A DNA stretch of 64,000 nt from Asparagopsis taxiformis (Eukaryota; Rhodophyta; Florideophyceae; Bonnemaisoniales; Bonnemaisoniaceae). The notes below the pieces were generated by a model. It did no database searches, was not told the DNA's origin, and saw only the letters and a program-made list of their open reading frames with translations. The DNA is taken from NCBI GenBank assembly GCA_030407315.1, contig JALQPE010000231.1:124001-188000 (forward strand). Reading direction: 5' to 3'. This document shows, piece by piece, positions 1 to 9,570 of this stretch; the first letter of the stretch is position 1; every line of letters begins with the position of its first letter. The translations under genes and the position numbers were made by a program.

Positions 1-972
1 GATGCGACGTCTTCTCTGGTCGACCCGTCGCCGGGCGCCACAGACGAGCAGTCGACGCCGTCTCCTGCATCGTCACCACAGAGCCAGAATCCCATCTATG
101 TGTTTGACCTGCACACGGTTCTGTCAGCGCGAATCCCGACGAGCAAATACGTGCGCAACCCGCTTCGTCTGCCGCTCAACTCGCTGTACCACCAGACGAT
201 CAGTCGATTCAACGCGGCCACAACGGCGCAGCAGCGTGTCGACGCGTTGTTGCACGTGATCGCGATCCCGAAATGCGTGCTGAGGGACCCGATCCCGCGC
301 AAGGAGGCGCGTCGTTCGTCCAAGACGGTGACTCGCGACATTCAAAAACGCATCGAGCGTGCGCTGGCCGACGATTGGATTGCGCTCTTCTCTGAAGCTG
401 CGTATGGCTTTGATCGAAATCTACCGCTGGCGGACGACGCTTCCAACTGCACGTCGGACGCGTATCGCATGACTCGACCGCTGCAGCCTGCGCTTCCCGT
501 GCATCCGGATATGGTGCCGGCGCCGGAGCAGATCAGTGAAATGGACATTCGACGCACGGTGCGTCGGTTGAATTCGAGTAGTCCGCCTGGATGTGACGGA
601 CTGCGTACGGCGCATCTCAAGGCGCTGCTATCTTTTCCTGGCATGCGACAGCAGCCGCAGAATGCGATTAGTCAGTTGACATTGTTTGTTATGGAATATG
701 CAAAGGGGTCTCTACTGGCGTCGGTGCTACCTGCTTGTGTTGGGGATTTGTTCTGCAACACGAAACACTGTCGGGATCATATGGGTTGTGCACTGCCCAT
801 TCTGCATCTGGCGTGTTGTTGTCGTGTTGTGAAGAAAGGTAACGAGGTGAATCATTGCAAGCTTGGCGCTGCGGAAGGGAATACTGTGCAAGATAATGGG
901 GAGGAGGACGAGCCAGTGGACAATTTGAAAGGAAAAGCTGTACTGGTTTCGGTGGAGAAGGAGGAGACATAG
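1..972 (+). pseudogene. Reverse-transcriptase relic, 5' cut by window edge
   Basis: Frame 1 is open from the first base to a TAG at 970-972, so the 5' end lies outside the window. Around 535-630 the protein reads like the segment just before the palm of non-LTR-type reverse transcriptases: an acidic/hydrophobic helix, then SSPPGCDGL, matching the familiar 'G.DGL...hlK.l' pattern. After about 700 the similarity fades and the catalytic YxDD region is absent, so it cannot encode an active enzyme. The N-terminal part is Ser/Pro rich, then Arg-rich. I read it as a truncated retroelement fragment at the edge of the gene island. It could be a host protein with a borrowed RT-like segment; that is less likely. 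Confidence 0.5.
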
Positions 973-1807
973 CAAAAACGATGATTGATAGAATAAGACT
1001 AACTGCGCAATGAAGTTTGAATATGTACAGAGTGCTTTAGAAGCTGGAACGTAGATGGATGGATGGGAGAGAGATAATTTTTTACTTCCAGCTGGATTAG
1101 CTTGCTATTCAAACTTGTTAAAGCGTTGGAGAGATTTGCACGCGCAGCATGGTGAAAGATGACCGGTATCATGGTGACAGTGTCGGGGCGCGTGGACCGA
1201 TTGAAAAAGGGAAAAAAAGCGAATCAACAGCACGCAGCAACAGATCGGGACTGGCGTCGTGTGATGAAAGCATCATAATTCGTCACTGGCGCGTCGCGTC
1301 GGTACCAACGTGACGTTTGCAGCGCCTATGAGTGGGACGATATGCGGCGTCGAGTCGACGCCGCCCCTGGTGTGGACACGCGCCAATTTTGTTGGCCGAT
1401 GCAGCACCGATCGTGCAGAATGTTCAATTGTGTTCCGACGCATGTGCAGCCTACGCACGCACAAAACACGCGTCTCGAGACCGCATCGCATCGACACGAC
1501 CTCGCAATGGCTATGAAGGTAGCGTTGCGTCGAGTCCAAATCAATCAATCGCGCATCGCCAGTTTGAATTAATTTCGCAATGATTTTTCACTTTGCCTAT
1601 TCACATATACGTGTCTGGAAAACAACTGGCTGCACTGATGCAGGATCGTCGTACACGTGCGCAAATGCGCCACTCGGTATATCGCCAAGTTTCTTGATCA
1701 TTGCGCTCCACACGTGGCGACGTGGCATACGCTACAGTATCGCTTTGGCAGATGATGACGACCGTCGGTGTGCAGCATAGTCATTGGATGGATACGATCT
1801 CGACACG
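973..1807. other. Intergenic region
   Basis: About 830 bases between the RT relic and the transglycosylase gene. It holds only short overlapping frames with no recognisable domain on either strand. The right part presumably carries the promoter and 5' leader of the next gene. Confidence 0.5.
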
Positions 1808-3109
1808 ATGAACGCGCTGCAGTGTGTGCGTCGTTTGTATTGGCAGCGTACTTGTTCGACGGCTGTATCGGCGTGCGCTGCGGTGTCGGATCCGTCGCCG
1901 AAGAAGCGCCCGAAAAGACAGCCGCGATTTGATCCGGAGACGCCGCCGCCGTCTGTGCACTCGTTTCCGGCGTACGAGCCGCGCGACTTTTTCGGCTTTC
2001 AAGTCGTGCATGCGTCGGCGAGATCGAATGCGCGTGTGGGAAGGATTCATACCCCGCATGGGGTGGTCGATACGCCCGGATTTGTGGCGGTGGCCACTAA
2101 TGCCGCGTTGAAAGCAGTGGATCATCGCCCGATTGAGCAGTTGTTGCAATTGGTGTTTTGTAATACGTATCATTTATTGTTGCATCCCGGGCCGGAGGTT
2201 GTGGAGAAAGCCGGCGGATTGCATTCCTTTATGAAACGCGACGCACCCATTATCACCGATTCTGGCGGCTTTCAGGTGTTCAGTCTCGCGCACGGGTCCG
2301 TTGAGGAAGAGCTCAATATGAAGAGGAAGCGCGGTCGCCAGGATGATTCGTTGCTCATGCGTGTCACAGAGGAGGGAGCGTTATTCAGATCTTATCGCGA
2401 TGGACGCCATGTATTGCTCACGCCTGAATCTTCTGTGGCTGCGCAAAAGTCGTACGGATCAGATATCATTGTACCGCTGGATCAGCTGCCGCCGTATCAT
2501 ATTGAACGGCAACAATTGCTACACTCGGTCATGCTGTCCCATCGTTGGGAGGCACGGTCGTTGAGGTATCATCTGCAAGACGTGCGCAAACAGGCAATGT
2601 ACGCAGTGATACACGGCGGAATAGACGAAAAGCTTCGTAAAATGTCAATAGACTATCTCACAGCATTACCATTCGACGGCTATGCCATTGGCGGATCACT
2701 CGGAAAGAACCACGAGGAACTGTTTAAACTCCTGCACTTTGTGCTTCCGCAGCTCCCGAAAGAAAGGCCAAACCATCTGCTAGGTATCGCTGATATCCAC
2801 AGTATAGCGGGTGCCGTTCCGCTCGGTGTCGATACATTCGATTCCTGCTTCCCAACCAGGCTCGGACGCCACGGCACGCTGCTCACCAAGCGTTTCGGCC
2901 GTTTGCAAATCCGTCAGGGCAAATGGAAGGATTGTTTTGAGCCGCCCGATTGGGAAGGTGGCTTACAGGGACATACATTGGCCTATTTGCATCACTTGTA
3001 CAAGACCCATGAACCGATGGCTTCTACGCTGTTGACCTTACATAATTTGTTGTTCATGGCCGAATATATGGCCGACATCAGAGAAAAGATCCTTCGCGAT
3101 GAAATCTAA
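1808..3109 (+). CDS. tgt: Queuine/guanine tRNA-ribosyltransferase (TGT)
   Basis: Base-exchange enzyme that replaces guanine-34 of GUN-anticodon tRNAs with queuine or a precursor. The frame opens with TTG at 1784; the first ATG is 1808, giving about 433 residues, near full family length plus an N-terminal extension. That start yields an Arg-rich, acid-poor leader suggesting mitochondrial import. The TIM-barrel signatures are clear: VDTPGFVAVATN, the substrate-binding DSGGFQVFSL (about residue 150), YAIGGSLGKN, and the nucleophile region VDTFDSCFPTRLGRHG (about 340-355). The C-terminal zinc site is abnormal. The usual CxCxxC before AYLHHL is reduced to a single Cys in KDCFEPPDW, although the distal His (LTLHNLLF) remains. 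The gene is convergent with AAR2 and their stop codons overlap. Eukaryotic TGT normally needs a QTRT2 partner, which is not in this window. Confidence 0.92.
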   Translation: MNALQCVRRLYWQRTCSTAVSACAAVSDPSPKKRPKRQPRFDPETPPPSVHSFPAYEPRDFFGFQVVHASARSNARVGRIHTPHGVVDTPGFVAVATNAALKAVDHRPIEQLLQLVFCNTYHLLLHPGPEVVEKAGGLHSFMKRDAPIITDSGGFQVFSLAHGSVEEELNMKRKRGRQDDSLLMRVTEEGALFRSYRDGRHVLLTPESSVAAQKSYGSDIIVPLDQLPPYHIERQQLLHSVMLSHRWEARSLRYHLQDVRKQAMYAVIHGGIDEKLRKMSIDYLTALPFDGYAIGGSLGKNHEELFKLLHFVLPQLPKERPNHLLGIADIHSIAGAVPLGVDTFDSCFPTRLGRHGTLLTKRFGRLQIRQGKWKDCFEPPDWEGGLQGHTLAYLHHLYKTHEPMASTLLTLHNLLFMAEYMADIREKILRDEI

Positions 3110-4140
3110 CCATTCGCTTCCATGCTTACGATCACAGGCCCGTCGCTATCATCGCCTTCATCGTCCGATCCAGTTAGATTCCATCCAAACTGTTGCTCTA
3201 TACATTTTGATAAATTTGTCATAGCTGCTTCATCCCGTCCATTGCTCATCAGACATGCCAGGCATCTACGTAATTCCATACGCGGTAGCATTTCAACCAC
3301 CTCCGTATCGATCAATTTGAACTGAGCCACCAGTAGCGTTGCTACGGTTGAGAAAAAGTCGCCGATACCCGATTCAATTGTCGAACAATTGCAGAGCTCT
3401 CGAAGAAGCTTTGCCCAATGCTCAAGTCCAGCAACATTTCCCAGAAGTGCAAAACAAATAAATGCAAGCTCAAATTCGCCAAGCAGCAGTTCAAACTTTC
3501 CCTCGTATCTTGTTTCGATAAGAGCCATCATGTATGCACTACGATCGAGATGGTACGCTGTTACTTGCGACGCTGTCATTCCATGCATAGGTTTGAGTCG
3601 TGGAAGCGGGGCAAAACATGGTTGTTGTTCGTCTCCCCCCGGCAGTTCCACACCTAGAACCACGTGTCCTTCCCGAATGCCAGCAGATTTCAGACTCGCT
3701 TCTGTTATATGACCCGTCAATGCGTTCCAATCATGCTCTGCAAATGTTGAAAGTGCCGCCACGCCTCGTGTTCCGAGGTTATTCCCTCGCTGTGTTTGTT
3801 TCACTTCCTGGACGGAGACGGCGCTGCCAAGCTTTAATGATACTTGTATGTCGTCGTAAACGACGGGTATTTTGTGTCCACTATTCACTCTGAAGAAAAT
3901 ACCCAGGGGACAACCTGGAGATGCGGTGTTAAGCGTTAGCAGATGATAGCATGGGGAGCTTTGCAACCCTCGAATCATGGAAAGACCGGACGAATAACTG
4001 CGGTTGTCGATGGACAGAACCGACTTTGCAGGGAACAATTCCAGCTCTACATCGCCTCTGACGGAAAAGAATGCTGATATTTCCGAGTCACTGAGAGATG
4101 AGAACCATTGCAAGTCTTGCTTTCCAGTGGTATCACTCAT
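3106..4140 (-). CDS. AAR2: AAR2-like U5 snRNP assembly factor
   Basis: AAR2 is a cytoplasmic chaperone that holds Prp8 during U5 snRNP maturation and is exchanged for Brr2 in the nucleus. The predicted protein has 344 residues, close to the family's usual 350-380. The C-terminal helical domain is the most convincing part: LLGEFELAFICFALLG followed by GLEHWAKLLRELC matches the AAR2 'LlgElQfaFvcFllg...feqWk.Ll.Llc' block. The N-terminal beta domain fits only loosely. The protein ends in an acidic SDDEGDDSDG stretch. The ATG is unambiguous. The gene is convergent with TGT, sharing four bases at the stops, and divergent from PEX6. Its presence in a nearly intron-free genome agrees with the few introns still seen here. 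Confidence 0.82.
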   Translation of the reverse strand: MSDTTGKQDLQWFSSLSDSEISAFFSVRGDVELELFPAKSVLSIDNRSYSSGLSMIRGLQSSPCYHLLTLNTASPGCPLGIFFRVNSGHKIPVVYDDIQVSLKLGSAVSVQEVKQTQRGNNLGTRGVAALSTFAEHDWNALTGHITEASLKSAGIREGHVVLGVELPGGDEQQPCFAPLPRLKPMHGMTASQVTAYHLDRSAYMMALIETRYEGKFELLLGEFELAFICFALLGNVAGLEHWAKLLRELCNCSTIESGIGDFFSTVATLLVAQFKLIDTEVVEMLPRMELRRCLACLMSNGRDEAAMTNLSKCIEQQFGWNLTGSDDEGDDSDGPVIVSMEANG

Positions 4141-4541
4141 GGAGAAGATGGTGAGGAATCAGTAGACAAATCGCGAGTTGCAAAAAGATAGCGAGATGGG
4201 TGTATTTTAAAATGATGCCTCCAATCAAATTTCGACACTGATTTCCTTGTAAGTTGGTGAGAAGCGCTGTAGCGCAATCTTAGATCGTCGTTGTCCGGTT
4301 GCGGCTGCAAATAAAATATCAGCGTGTTCTCATTGTGCATCATCGACCCGATATCTTCACCTTGTCCACTTTGGAACTGAAGATGTTTTCGGGTAGGAAT
4401 CGTTCCGACATTTGTTGAATGGGACCCTATTGGCCGGCTATCCCACACGCGCTTTTTCAACACACATGATACATGCTGCAAAACTGTTCGCCTTGTTGAC
4501 ACACGAAGAAATGTTGTTTCAGCGTTGCAGTCAACTTGAAG
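4141..4541. promoter_or_regulatory. Divergent intergenic region between AAR2 and PEX6
   Basis: About 400 bases separate the two divergent start codons, so it must hold both promoters and 5' leaders. A 144-codon frame on the minus strand crosses it but shows no domain and starts inside the PEX6 5' end. No clear core-promoter motif is visible. Confidence 0.45.
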
Positions 4542-6983
4542 ATGTCCACAGAAGCAGAGCAAACCAAACACAATTCAGAGCATGTCAAAAATGATCGCCA
4601 ACGACCTTCTGAACAACGATCTGCACCCGAGAATCAATCTCTTGGCAATGTTGGCAGACTTCCATCCTCAATTCTTCTCCTCAAACCAGAGCTTCATCCA
4701 GCCTCAATGCTTTCCGTCTTACCTCGTCGCGCAATGCAAGCGGCTGGCGTACAAGATGGTAATTTGGCACTGCTAAATTCGCGTATTTCTCGTGTACTTT
4801 CTGTAGAGGCACTAATGGGAGCGAATGCATCCGCTCCATCAATTTCTCTCCTGTCTCCGTGCCTGTACTCTGCAGTTTCAGCAGAACAAGTCCTAACCGA
4901 AGCGAAGGATGGTACAGTTCCCGCCGTGACGTTGCAGCCATTGCCATCTGGCGAAAAGCCCGAGGATCTGTTGTGCAAGAGAGTTACTCTAATGCCGCTT
5001 GTACCATTCCCACTACCAACAAAATATGCTCAGGCGGCCGCCAGGCTTTCTCGTGAAGCACTTTTTAACCGGGACGCTCGACGAGGAGAGATCATTCCTG
5101 CTTCCAAAGATCTGTGGTTTATCGTCGACAGTGTGGATGGGAATGGGAGAATTTCTAACAATACTGAGGTAGCTATTCGAGTGGGTGGGCATCGAGCAAT
5201 CGCAACGATTGAAAAGCCCCTGTTGTCATGGGCTCGTACAAAGTGGATCTCGGAAAAGTGTTGGCAATTCTCAAAGCAGCTTTCACTACTTGACAGTGCG
5301 AGAGATTATCAAATGAATCTCATTTTACTCGAGGGCATGACGAAGGACATCGAAGACGTAATTGAGTCCTATTCTGTTGGTAGAATGATGCTGCATTTGG
5401 ATGGGGAAGAACCTGTACAAAGCTTCGTCAATGCAGCGGCACGTGCAGAGCTATCAGAGGGCGCGGCTGTGCTCGTTTGTCATGCGGAAAACGGACTGAG
5501 TGCAAGCGCTTCTGCATTTTTGCTAAAGTTCATTGACAGCGGTATGCCGCGTGCATATCTGCAAGCGCACAATCGATTTCAGGAAAAGTGCTCTGTCACA
5601 ATTTTGTTAGTGGTCACGGATAAAAACGACCTAGACACAAGCATTTTGCAAAGGGCTGATCTGGAATTGAACATTCCCAGTGCGACAGAGTCGGAACGAA
5701 TCAAAATTCTCCGGAACCGGATTTGCTCTGAGAATGGCAACAAAGCTTCTGAGCAAGATCTCTCTGAGCTGGCACGCATCTCAACTGGGTTTGCTCGAAA
5801 AGAAGTTTTGGGTTTAGCTCAGGTTTTTGTCGAACAAGGTATGGATGCTTGCCACCGAGCTGTTGCCTTCTTCGGAAAGGGAAAGGTTACGGTAAACACG
5901 GGAGGGGTTACATGGGGTGATATAGGAGGTTTGGGAAGCGTCAAAGAGCAGATCATGGAACTTGTGGAGTTTTCTCCACAAGACTCACAGACACATGAAA
6001 GCAAACATCCAAACTCTGCTTCAGTGGATAGAGGCAAGCTTTCTGTTAACTCCAATCGACGCGTCGGTGTTCTCCTGTACGGTCCTCCGGGAACTGGTAA
6101 GACACTGCTTGCACGTGCTGTGGCTGGAGAGTGTGGTTGTAGCTTTATATCGGTGAAAGGTCCTGAATTGCTCGATATGTACGTTGGTGAAAGTGAGAAG
6201 AATGTGCGAGAAGTGTTCTCGAGAGCGACAATGGCGGCACCATGTGTCATTTTCTTCGATGAATTGGATGCTTTGGCGCCGAACCGCGGAAGAGGATCTG
6301 ATTCTGGCGGTGTTTCCGACCGGGTCGTAAGCCAGCTACTAGCAGAGCTGGACGAGATTGTCGCGCGAGGCGATATTTTTGTCATTGCTGCCAGTAACAG
6401 ACCGGATCTGGTTGATCCAAGTTTGCTTCGTCCAGGGCGTTTAGACAAACTGATTTTTGTATCCATGGCTGTATCCCGCAGCGATCAAGTTAGTATCTTA
6501 CGTGCTCAAACGAGGAAATTCCGCCTAGCAAACGATGTTGACTTTGAGAAAATACTTTCATTTGCACCACCTCCTCCGACGCTTAGTGGAGCTGATCTGT
6601 ATTCCTTGAGTGCTGGTGCTTGGATGCATGCAGTGATGCGATTGGCGGAGCAAGATGGGGAGAAGTTGGATGCTCAGTCTGAAGGTGAAGGTCATGATGA
6701 TGGAATTGCACGCGCTCTGCAACGAAAGAAGCGTTGGAGAAATGAAGAAAAACAATATAATGAGTGGTTTGGAAATGAGAGGGGCATGGGAACCATGGGC
6801 AATGACAATCTGCGTCATGGTGTGCATGAAGGAACTGAGGCCAAAGATTTTGGTGGTGCACTCGAGGTGGAAGTTTCGCAGGCGGATTTCGTAGCTGCTG
6901 CGCAAGAGTTGGCACCATCTCTTAACGAATCTCAAATGCAGGAGTACGAAGAGCTGCGCAAACGTATTGAAACGGGCTTATAG
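4542..6983 (+). CDS. PEX6: Peroxisome biogenesis AAA+ ATPase PEX6
   Basis: PEX6 forms a hexamer with PEX1 that pulls the ubiquitinated receptor PEX5 out of the peroxisome membrane. The frame begins with TTG at 4536; the first ATG is 4542, giving 813 residues. The second AAA module is textbook: VTWGDIGGL, Walker A GPPGTGKT (about residue 513), VKGPELLDMYVGESEKNVREVF, Walker B VIFFDELDALAP (about 570) and the SRH-like ASNRPDLVDPSLLRPGRLD. The GPELLDMYVGESE and DSGGVSDRVVSQLLAELDE blocks favour PEX6 over PEX1 or CDC48. The first module (about residues 270-450) has no usable Walker A, as in known PEX6 proteins where D1 is degenerate. A low-complexity insertion follows the D2 sensor region. The gene is divergent from AAR2 and convergent with the complex I gene. 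Confidence 0.93.
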   Translation: MSTEAEQTKHNSEHVKNDRQRPSEQRSAPENQSLGNVGRLPSSILLLKPELHPASMLSVLPRRAMQAAGVQDGNLALLNSRISRVLSVEALMGANASAPSISLLSPCLYSAVSAEQVLTEAKDGTVPAVTLQPLPSGEKPEDLLCKRVTLMPLVPFPLPTKYAQAAARLSREALFNRDARRGEIIPASKDLWFIVDSVDGNGRISNNTEVAIRVGGHRAIATIEKPLLSWARTKWISEKCWQFSKQLSLLDSARDYQMNLILLEGMTKDIEDVIESYSVGRMMLHLDGEEPVQSFVNAAARAELSEGAAVLVCHAENGLSASASAFLLKFIDSGMPRAYLQAHNRFQEKCSVTILLVVTDKNDLDTSILQRADLELNIPSATESERIKILRNRICSENGNKASEQDLSELARISTGFARKEVLGLAQVFVEQGMDACHRAVAFFGKGKVTVNTGGVTWGDIGGLGSVKEQIMELVEFSPQDSQTHESKHPNSASVDRGKLSVNSNRRVGVLLYGPPGTGKTLLARAVAGECGCSFISVKGPELLDMYVGESEKNVREVFSRATMAAPCVIFFDELDALAPNRGRGSDSGGVSDRVVSQLLAELDEIVARGDIFVIAASNRPDLVDPSLLRPGRLDKLIFVSMAVSRSDQVSILRAQTRKFRLANDVDFEKILSFAPPPPTLSGADLYSLSAGAWMHAVMRLAEQDGEKLDAQSEGEGHDDGIARALQRKKRWRNEEKQYNEWFGNERGMGTMGNDNLRHGVHEGTEAKDFGGALEVEVSQADFVAAAQELAPSLNESQMQEYEELRKRIETGL

Positions 6984-7088
6984 TCAAAAACTCTAGATAC
7001 GACAACTAGTCGCATACGAAAGTATAAAGCGCGCACATGTGGACATTAAAGTGTATAGATGTTTACAGCCTATCTGAAATTTGTTGAT

Positions 7089-7952
7089 TCATACCTGCGC
7101 ACGGGAGACATTTTTGGATGCAGCAGATTGTTGATTCGCGATCACAGCAAGACTCGGTCTCAACTGGTTTGTGGATGCATGCGAGGGCGAGAGTTTGCAA
7201 GCAGCGGCCATTGTATTCGGAGGTCGCGGCGTGCTTCTCTCTGCAAAATTGTACGACTTATTCGTAAAGGCACCAACTGGACACAGATCGATGACATTGC
7301 CTGACATTTCAGAGTCGAGCATCTTCTCAATATATGTACCAATTTCAGTGTCTCTTCCCCTACCGGTCGTTCCCAGATCCTCCACACCTGCCACTTCAGT
7401 TCCGAAACGAACGCATCGAGTGCAATGAATGCAGCGGGTCATAATAGTCTTCACAAGCGGACCACAATATTTGTCCTCAACCGATCGCTTGGACTCGTAA
7501 AATCTGCCACGATCGGAGCCGAAAACCATGGCCTGATCCTGCAGATCGCATTCGCCGCCCTGATCGCAGATGGGACAATCGAGGGGGTGATTGAGGAGCA
7601 AAAATTCCAAGACACCCTCGCGCGCCTTTTTCACTTTATCCGTATCGGTCTTGATGACCATATCGGGCATGACGGGCATTGCGCACGAAGCGACCAGTTT
7701 GGGGCTTCTTTCAATTTCGACGAGACACATTCGACAGTTTCCGGCAATTGAAAGACGCTCATGGTAGCAGAAACGCGGGACTTCCACACCGACCGTTTCA
7801 CACGCTTGGATCACCGTGGCGCCGGCTGGGACATCGGCCTGTTTTCCGTTGATTGTGACGGATACGGTCTGGGCGGGCGCGGAGAATGAACGCAATGCTG
7901 ATCGGAAGATCGATGGCGCAGCTGCGGCTGCGGAGATGCGTAACAGACTCAT
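7089..7952 (-). CDS. NDUFS1: Complex I 75-kDa subunit, iron-sulfur half only
   Basis: N-terminal half of the NuoG/Nad11/NDUFS1 subunit of mitochondrial NADH dehydrogenase. The first 28 residues are Arg/Ser/Ala rich without acids, a good mitochondrial presequence. A 2Fe-2S ferredoxin domain follows ([15 protein letters not shown]), then the His-Cys3 cluster site ([19 protein letters not shown]) and the second 4Fe-4S site ([10 protein letters not shown] with DLCPVGA). The frame stops after [15 protein letters not shown] and about 45 low-complexity residues, so the protein has 287 residues instead of about 700. The whole molybdopterin-oxidoreductase-like C-terminal domain is absent, and nothing in the 105 bases before PEX6's 3' end could encode it. 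Split nad11 genes are known in stramenopiles, so the missing half may be a separate gene; a missed intron or a reduced subunit are alternatives. Confidence 0.93.
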   Translation of the reverse strand: MSLLRISAAAAAPSIFRSALRSFSAPAQTVSVTINGKQADVPAGATVIQACETVGVEVPRFCYHERLSIAGNCRMCLVEIERSPKLVASCAMPVMPDMVIKTDTDKVKKAREGVLEFLLLNHPLDCPICDQGGECDLQDQAMVFGSDRGRFYESKRSVEDKYCGPLVKTIMTRCIHCTRCVRFGTEVAGVEDLGTTGRGRDTEIGTYIEKMLDSEMSGNVIDLCPVGAFTNKSYNFAERSTPRPPNTMAAACKLSPSHASTNQLRPSLAVIANQQSAASKNVSRAQV

Positions 7953-8252
7953 TGTTGTGCCGACGGAAAGACGGAGGGCGAGTCGGGTCAGGTCGGGTCG
8001 GGGAAAGACGCCTCTTTGGTGATGGGAGGAAAGCGTGATGTGGATTTGAATGAAAAATTTTGCAAAAAAAGGAAAAAAGTTTCAAAAATTGAGCATGGGA
8101 ACAGTATTTGCGACATATGGAGCATACGCACGGGGTGGGGTGCGCTGTTCTCGTTGGTCACGTCTGGCAGCGTTTGTGTTGAAAGCGTCCAGAAAGCGAT
8201 TGCTTGTGTGCGTTCGCTACTTTGTTGCACGAGCGTTGCTGTACTTGAAGCT
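7953..8252. promoter_or_regulatory. Divergent promoter region, NDUFS1 / MED31
   Basis: Three hundred bases separate the two divergent ATGs. The MED31 frame stays open upstream of its chosen start as far as about 8016, but that part encodes nothing recognisable, so it is taken as leader and promoter. Confidence 0.5.
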
Positions 8253-8925
8253 ATGACAGAGTCGCCGGAAGCGAAGACAGGTGCAAGTGCGAGCGAAAGC
8301 ACAGCTGACAGGGAGCAGTTTGAAATTGAGCTCGAGTTTGTGCAATGTCTTGCCAATCCAACGTATCTGAATTGTACGTCGAACAGCGGTGGATCACGCT
8401 AGTTTTGTTGCGACGCAATTGAGCGCTAACCGATCAAGTTGCAATGTGACACAGTTTTGGCTCAGAATGAATATTTAGACTCGGAGGAGTTTATCGCGTA
8501 TCTGAAATATCTGCTCTACTGGAGAACGCCAGAATACGCGCGTTTTATTGTATTTCCACATGCTTTATACTTTCTGCATCTATTACAAGAGGCGCCGTTT
8601 CGAGAAGCGCTCAAGCGATGTACGTTTAGAACACTTGACACGCGATGAATGGCGCGTTGAACATGCGAATCATCTGACCTGGCAACTATGTATATGTGTG
8701 ACAGCCGATTATGCGCTAATGCTGCATCAACAGCAGGGCTATCACTGGCAGTTTGAAAAGACAATGAAGGTGCGTTCGGAGACGATGAACGGCAGCAGCG
8801 GCCCGGAGAACGGCGACGGCGAAGTCGGTGAGAACAAGGAAGGCGCCGATGGGATGGAAGTGGACGTTGGAGGCACTGTCGGTGCGTCGACGTCAACAGG
8901 TATGGCCAAGACGGTCGAGGTGTAA
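8253..8925 (+). CDS. MED31: Mediator subunit 31 (three exons)
   Basis: MED31 (Soh1) belongs to the middle module of the Mediator complex, which links activators to RNA polymerase II. No single frame encodes it. Joining 8253-8373, 8455-8619 and 8705-8925 gives 168 residues with the complete family core: FEIELEFVQCLANPTYLN, then FLAQNEYLDSEEFIAYLKYLLYW, then EYARFIVFPHALYFLHLLQ, then FREALKRSDYALMLHQQQGYHWQF. Both junctions restore conserved residues (NPTYLN|FLAQ and REALKR|SDY), which proves the introns. The C-terminal tail is Gly/Glu rich and not conserved. The start is the first ATG close to the conserved domain; the frame continues upstream without homology. The stop lies 11 bases from the 3' end of the opposing small secreted-protein gene. 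Confidence 0.94.
8374..8454 (+). other. MED31: Spliceosomal intron 1 of MED31
   Basis: 81 bases, GTACGT at the 5' end, ACAG at the 3' end, and a CTAAC branch-point-like motif about 25 bases upstream of the acceptor. Removing it restores the conserved MED31 reading frame. Confidence 0.92.
8620..8704 (+). other. MED31: Spliceosomal intron 2 of MED31
   Basis: 85 bases, GTACGT donor and ACAG acceptor, with a CTGAC motif about 30 bases upstream. Its removal joins REALKR to SDYALMLHQQQ, matching the family. Confidence 0.92.
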
Positions 8926-8936
8926 TTCTAGTCTGG

Positions 8937-9272
8937 TCAAAGCTCGTTGGATGTGGTGTCAGATGAGCGCAACTCGGCAAGACGTTTTCTATTTCTCGCC
9001 GTGATGATGCGAAGTGTATTTTGCTTTTCGATAGGATGCATGTCGTGCCAATTTGAAATGCGCGCTGTCGAACCGTCCTTGTTTATTACGAGCGGACCCA
9101 GTGCGTCCAACAGATTGGCTTGGCCGTTGCTCAAGTCCAGCGTGTCGGAGGAGCGTTTGGTGTGCGCGCGTGGCGGCGGAATTGCAGCTGGGTCTGCCGC
9201 ATGTATCGAGTCGCGATGAAATGTGTGCGCCAGGATGAGACATGTAATTAGAAAGATGCGCGCCGACACCAT
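8937..9272 (-). CDS. Small conserved secreted or membrane-targeted protein
   Basis: Protein of 111 residues. The first 25 form a classic signal peptide (MVSARIFLITCLILAHTF, then an Ala-His-Ala-like end). The C-terminal half contains LGPLVINKDGSTARISNW, then a helix with the pattern EKQNTLRIITARNRKRL. From memory this 'DGT..RI.NW...T..E...TLR...RN..RL' arrangement occurs in short uncharacterised proteins of fungi, algae and plants; no function is known to me. The gene is convergent with MED31 with an 11-base gap, and divergent from the TVP38-like gene. The opposite frames in the same stretch show no such pattern. Confidence 0.68.
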   Translation of the reverse strand: MVSARIFLITCLILAHTFHRDSIHAADPAAIPPPRAHTKRSSDTLDLSNGQANLLDALGPLVINKDGSTARISNWHDMHPIEKQNTLRIITARNRKRLAELRSSDTTSNEL

Positions 9273-9570
9273 CTTGCGTGGATCGAACGGTGGATAAGTG
9301 CGCGTTGCCGGTCTCCAGTATGTATGAGCAAAACAAGAATAAATTTATGTGTGAAAAGACCAGAGATACAACGAGCAACTTCCATTGGCCACTGTTGTAC
9401 AAATATCCGCTGACAAACCACTCGATCATCGCCCGGCGATGAGTCCAGTCGACAGCTACAAATTCTGTGGTCATTTCCTCGATTCTCATCTAATCTATTA
9501 AACAGCGCACCGCACTAACGAATCTCGCTCAATCCCCATCGCCTTCGTCGTGACCACCCTCATCTCCATC
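9273..9570. promoter_or_regulatory. Divergent promoter region
   Basis: About 300 bases between the start of the small secreted-protein gene (minus) and the TVP38-like gene (plus). Nothing coding is recognisable. Confidence 0.4.

Noticed and set aside
4137..4571. A 144-codon minus-strand frame between AAR2 and PEX6
   Set aside because: Overlaps the PEX6 start, has no family resemblance, and sits in the divergent promoter region.
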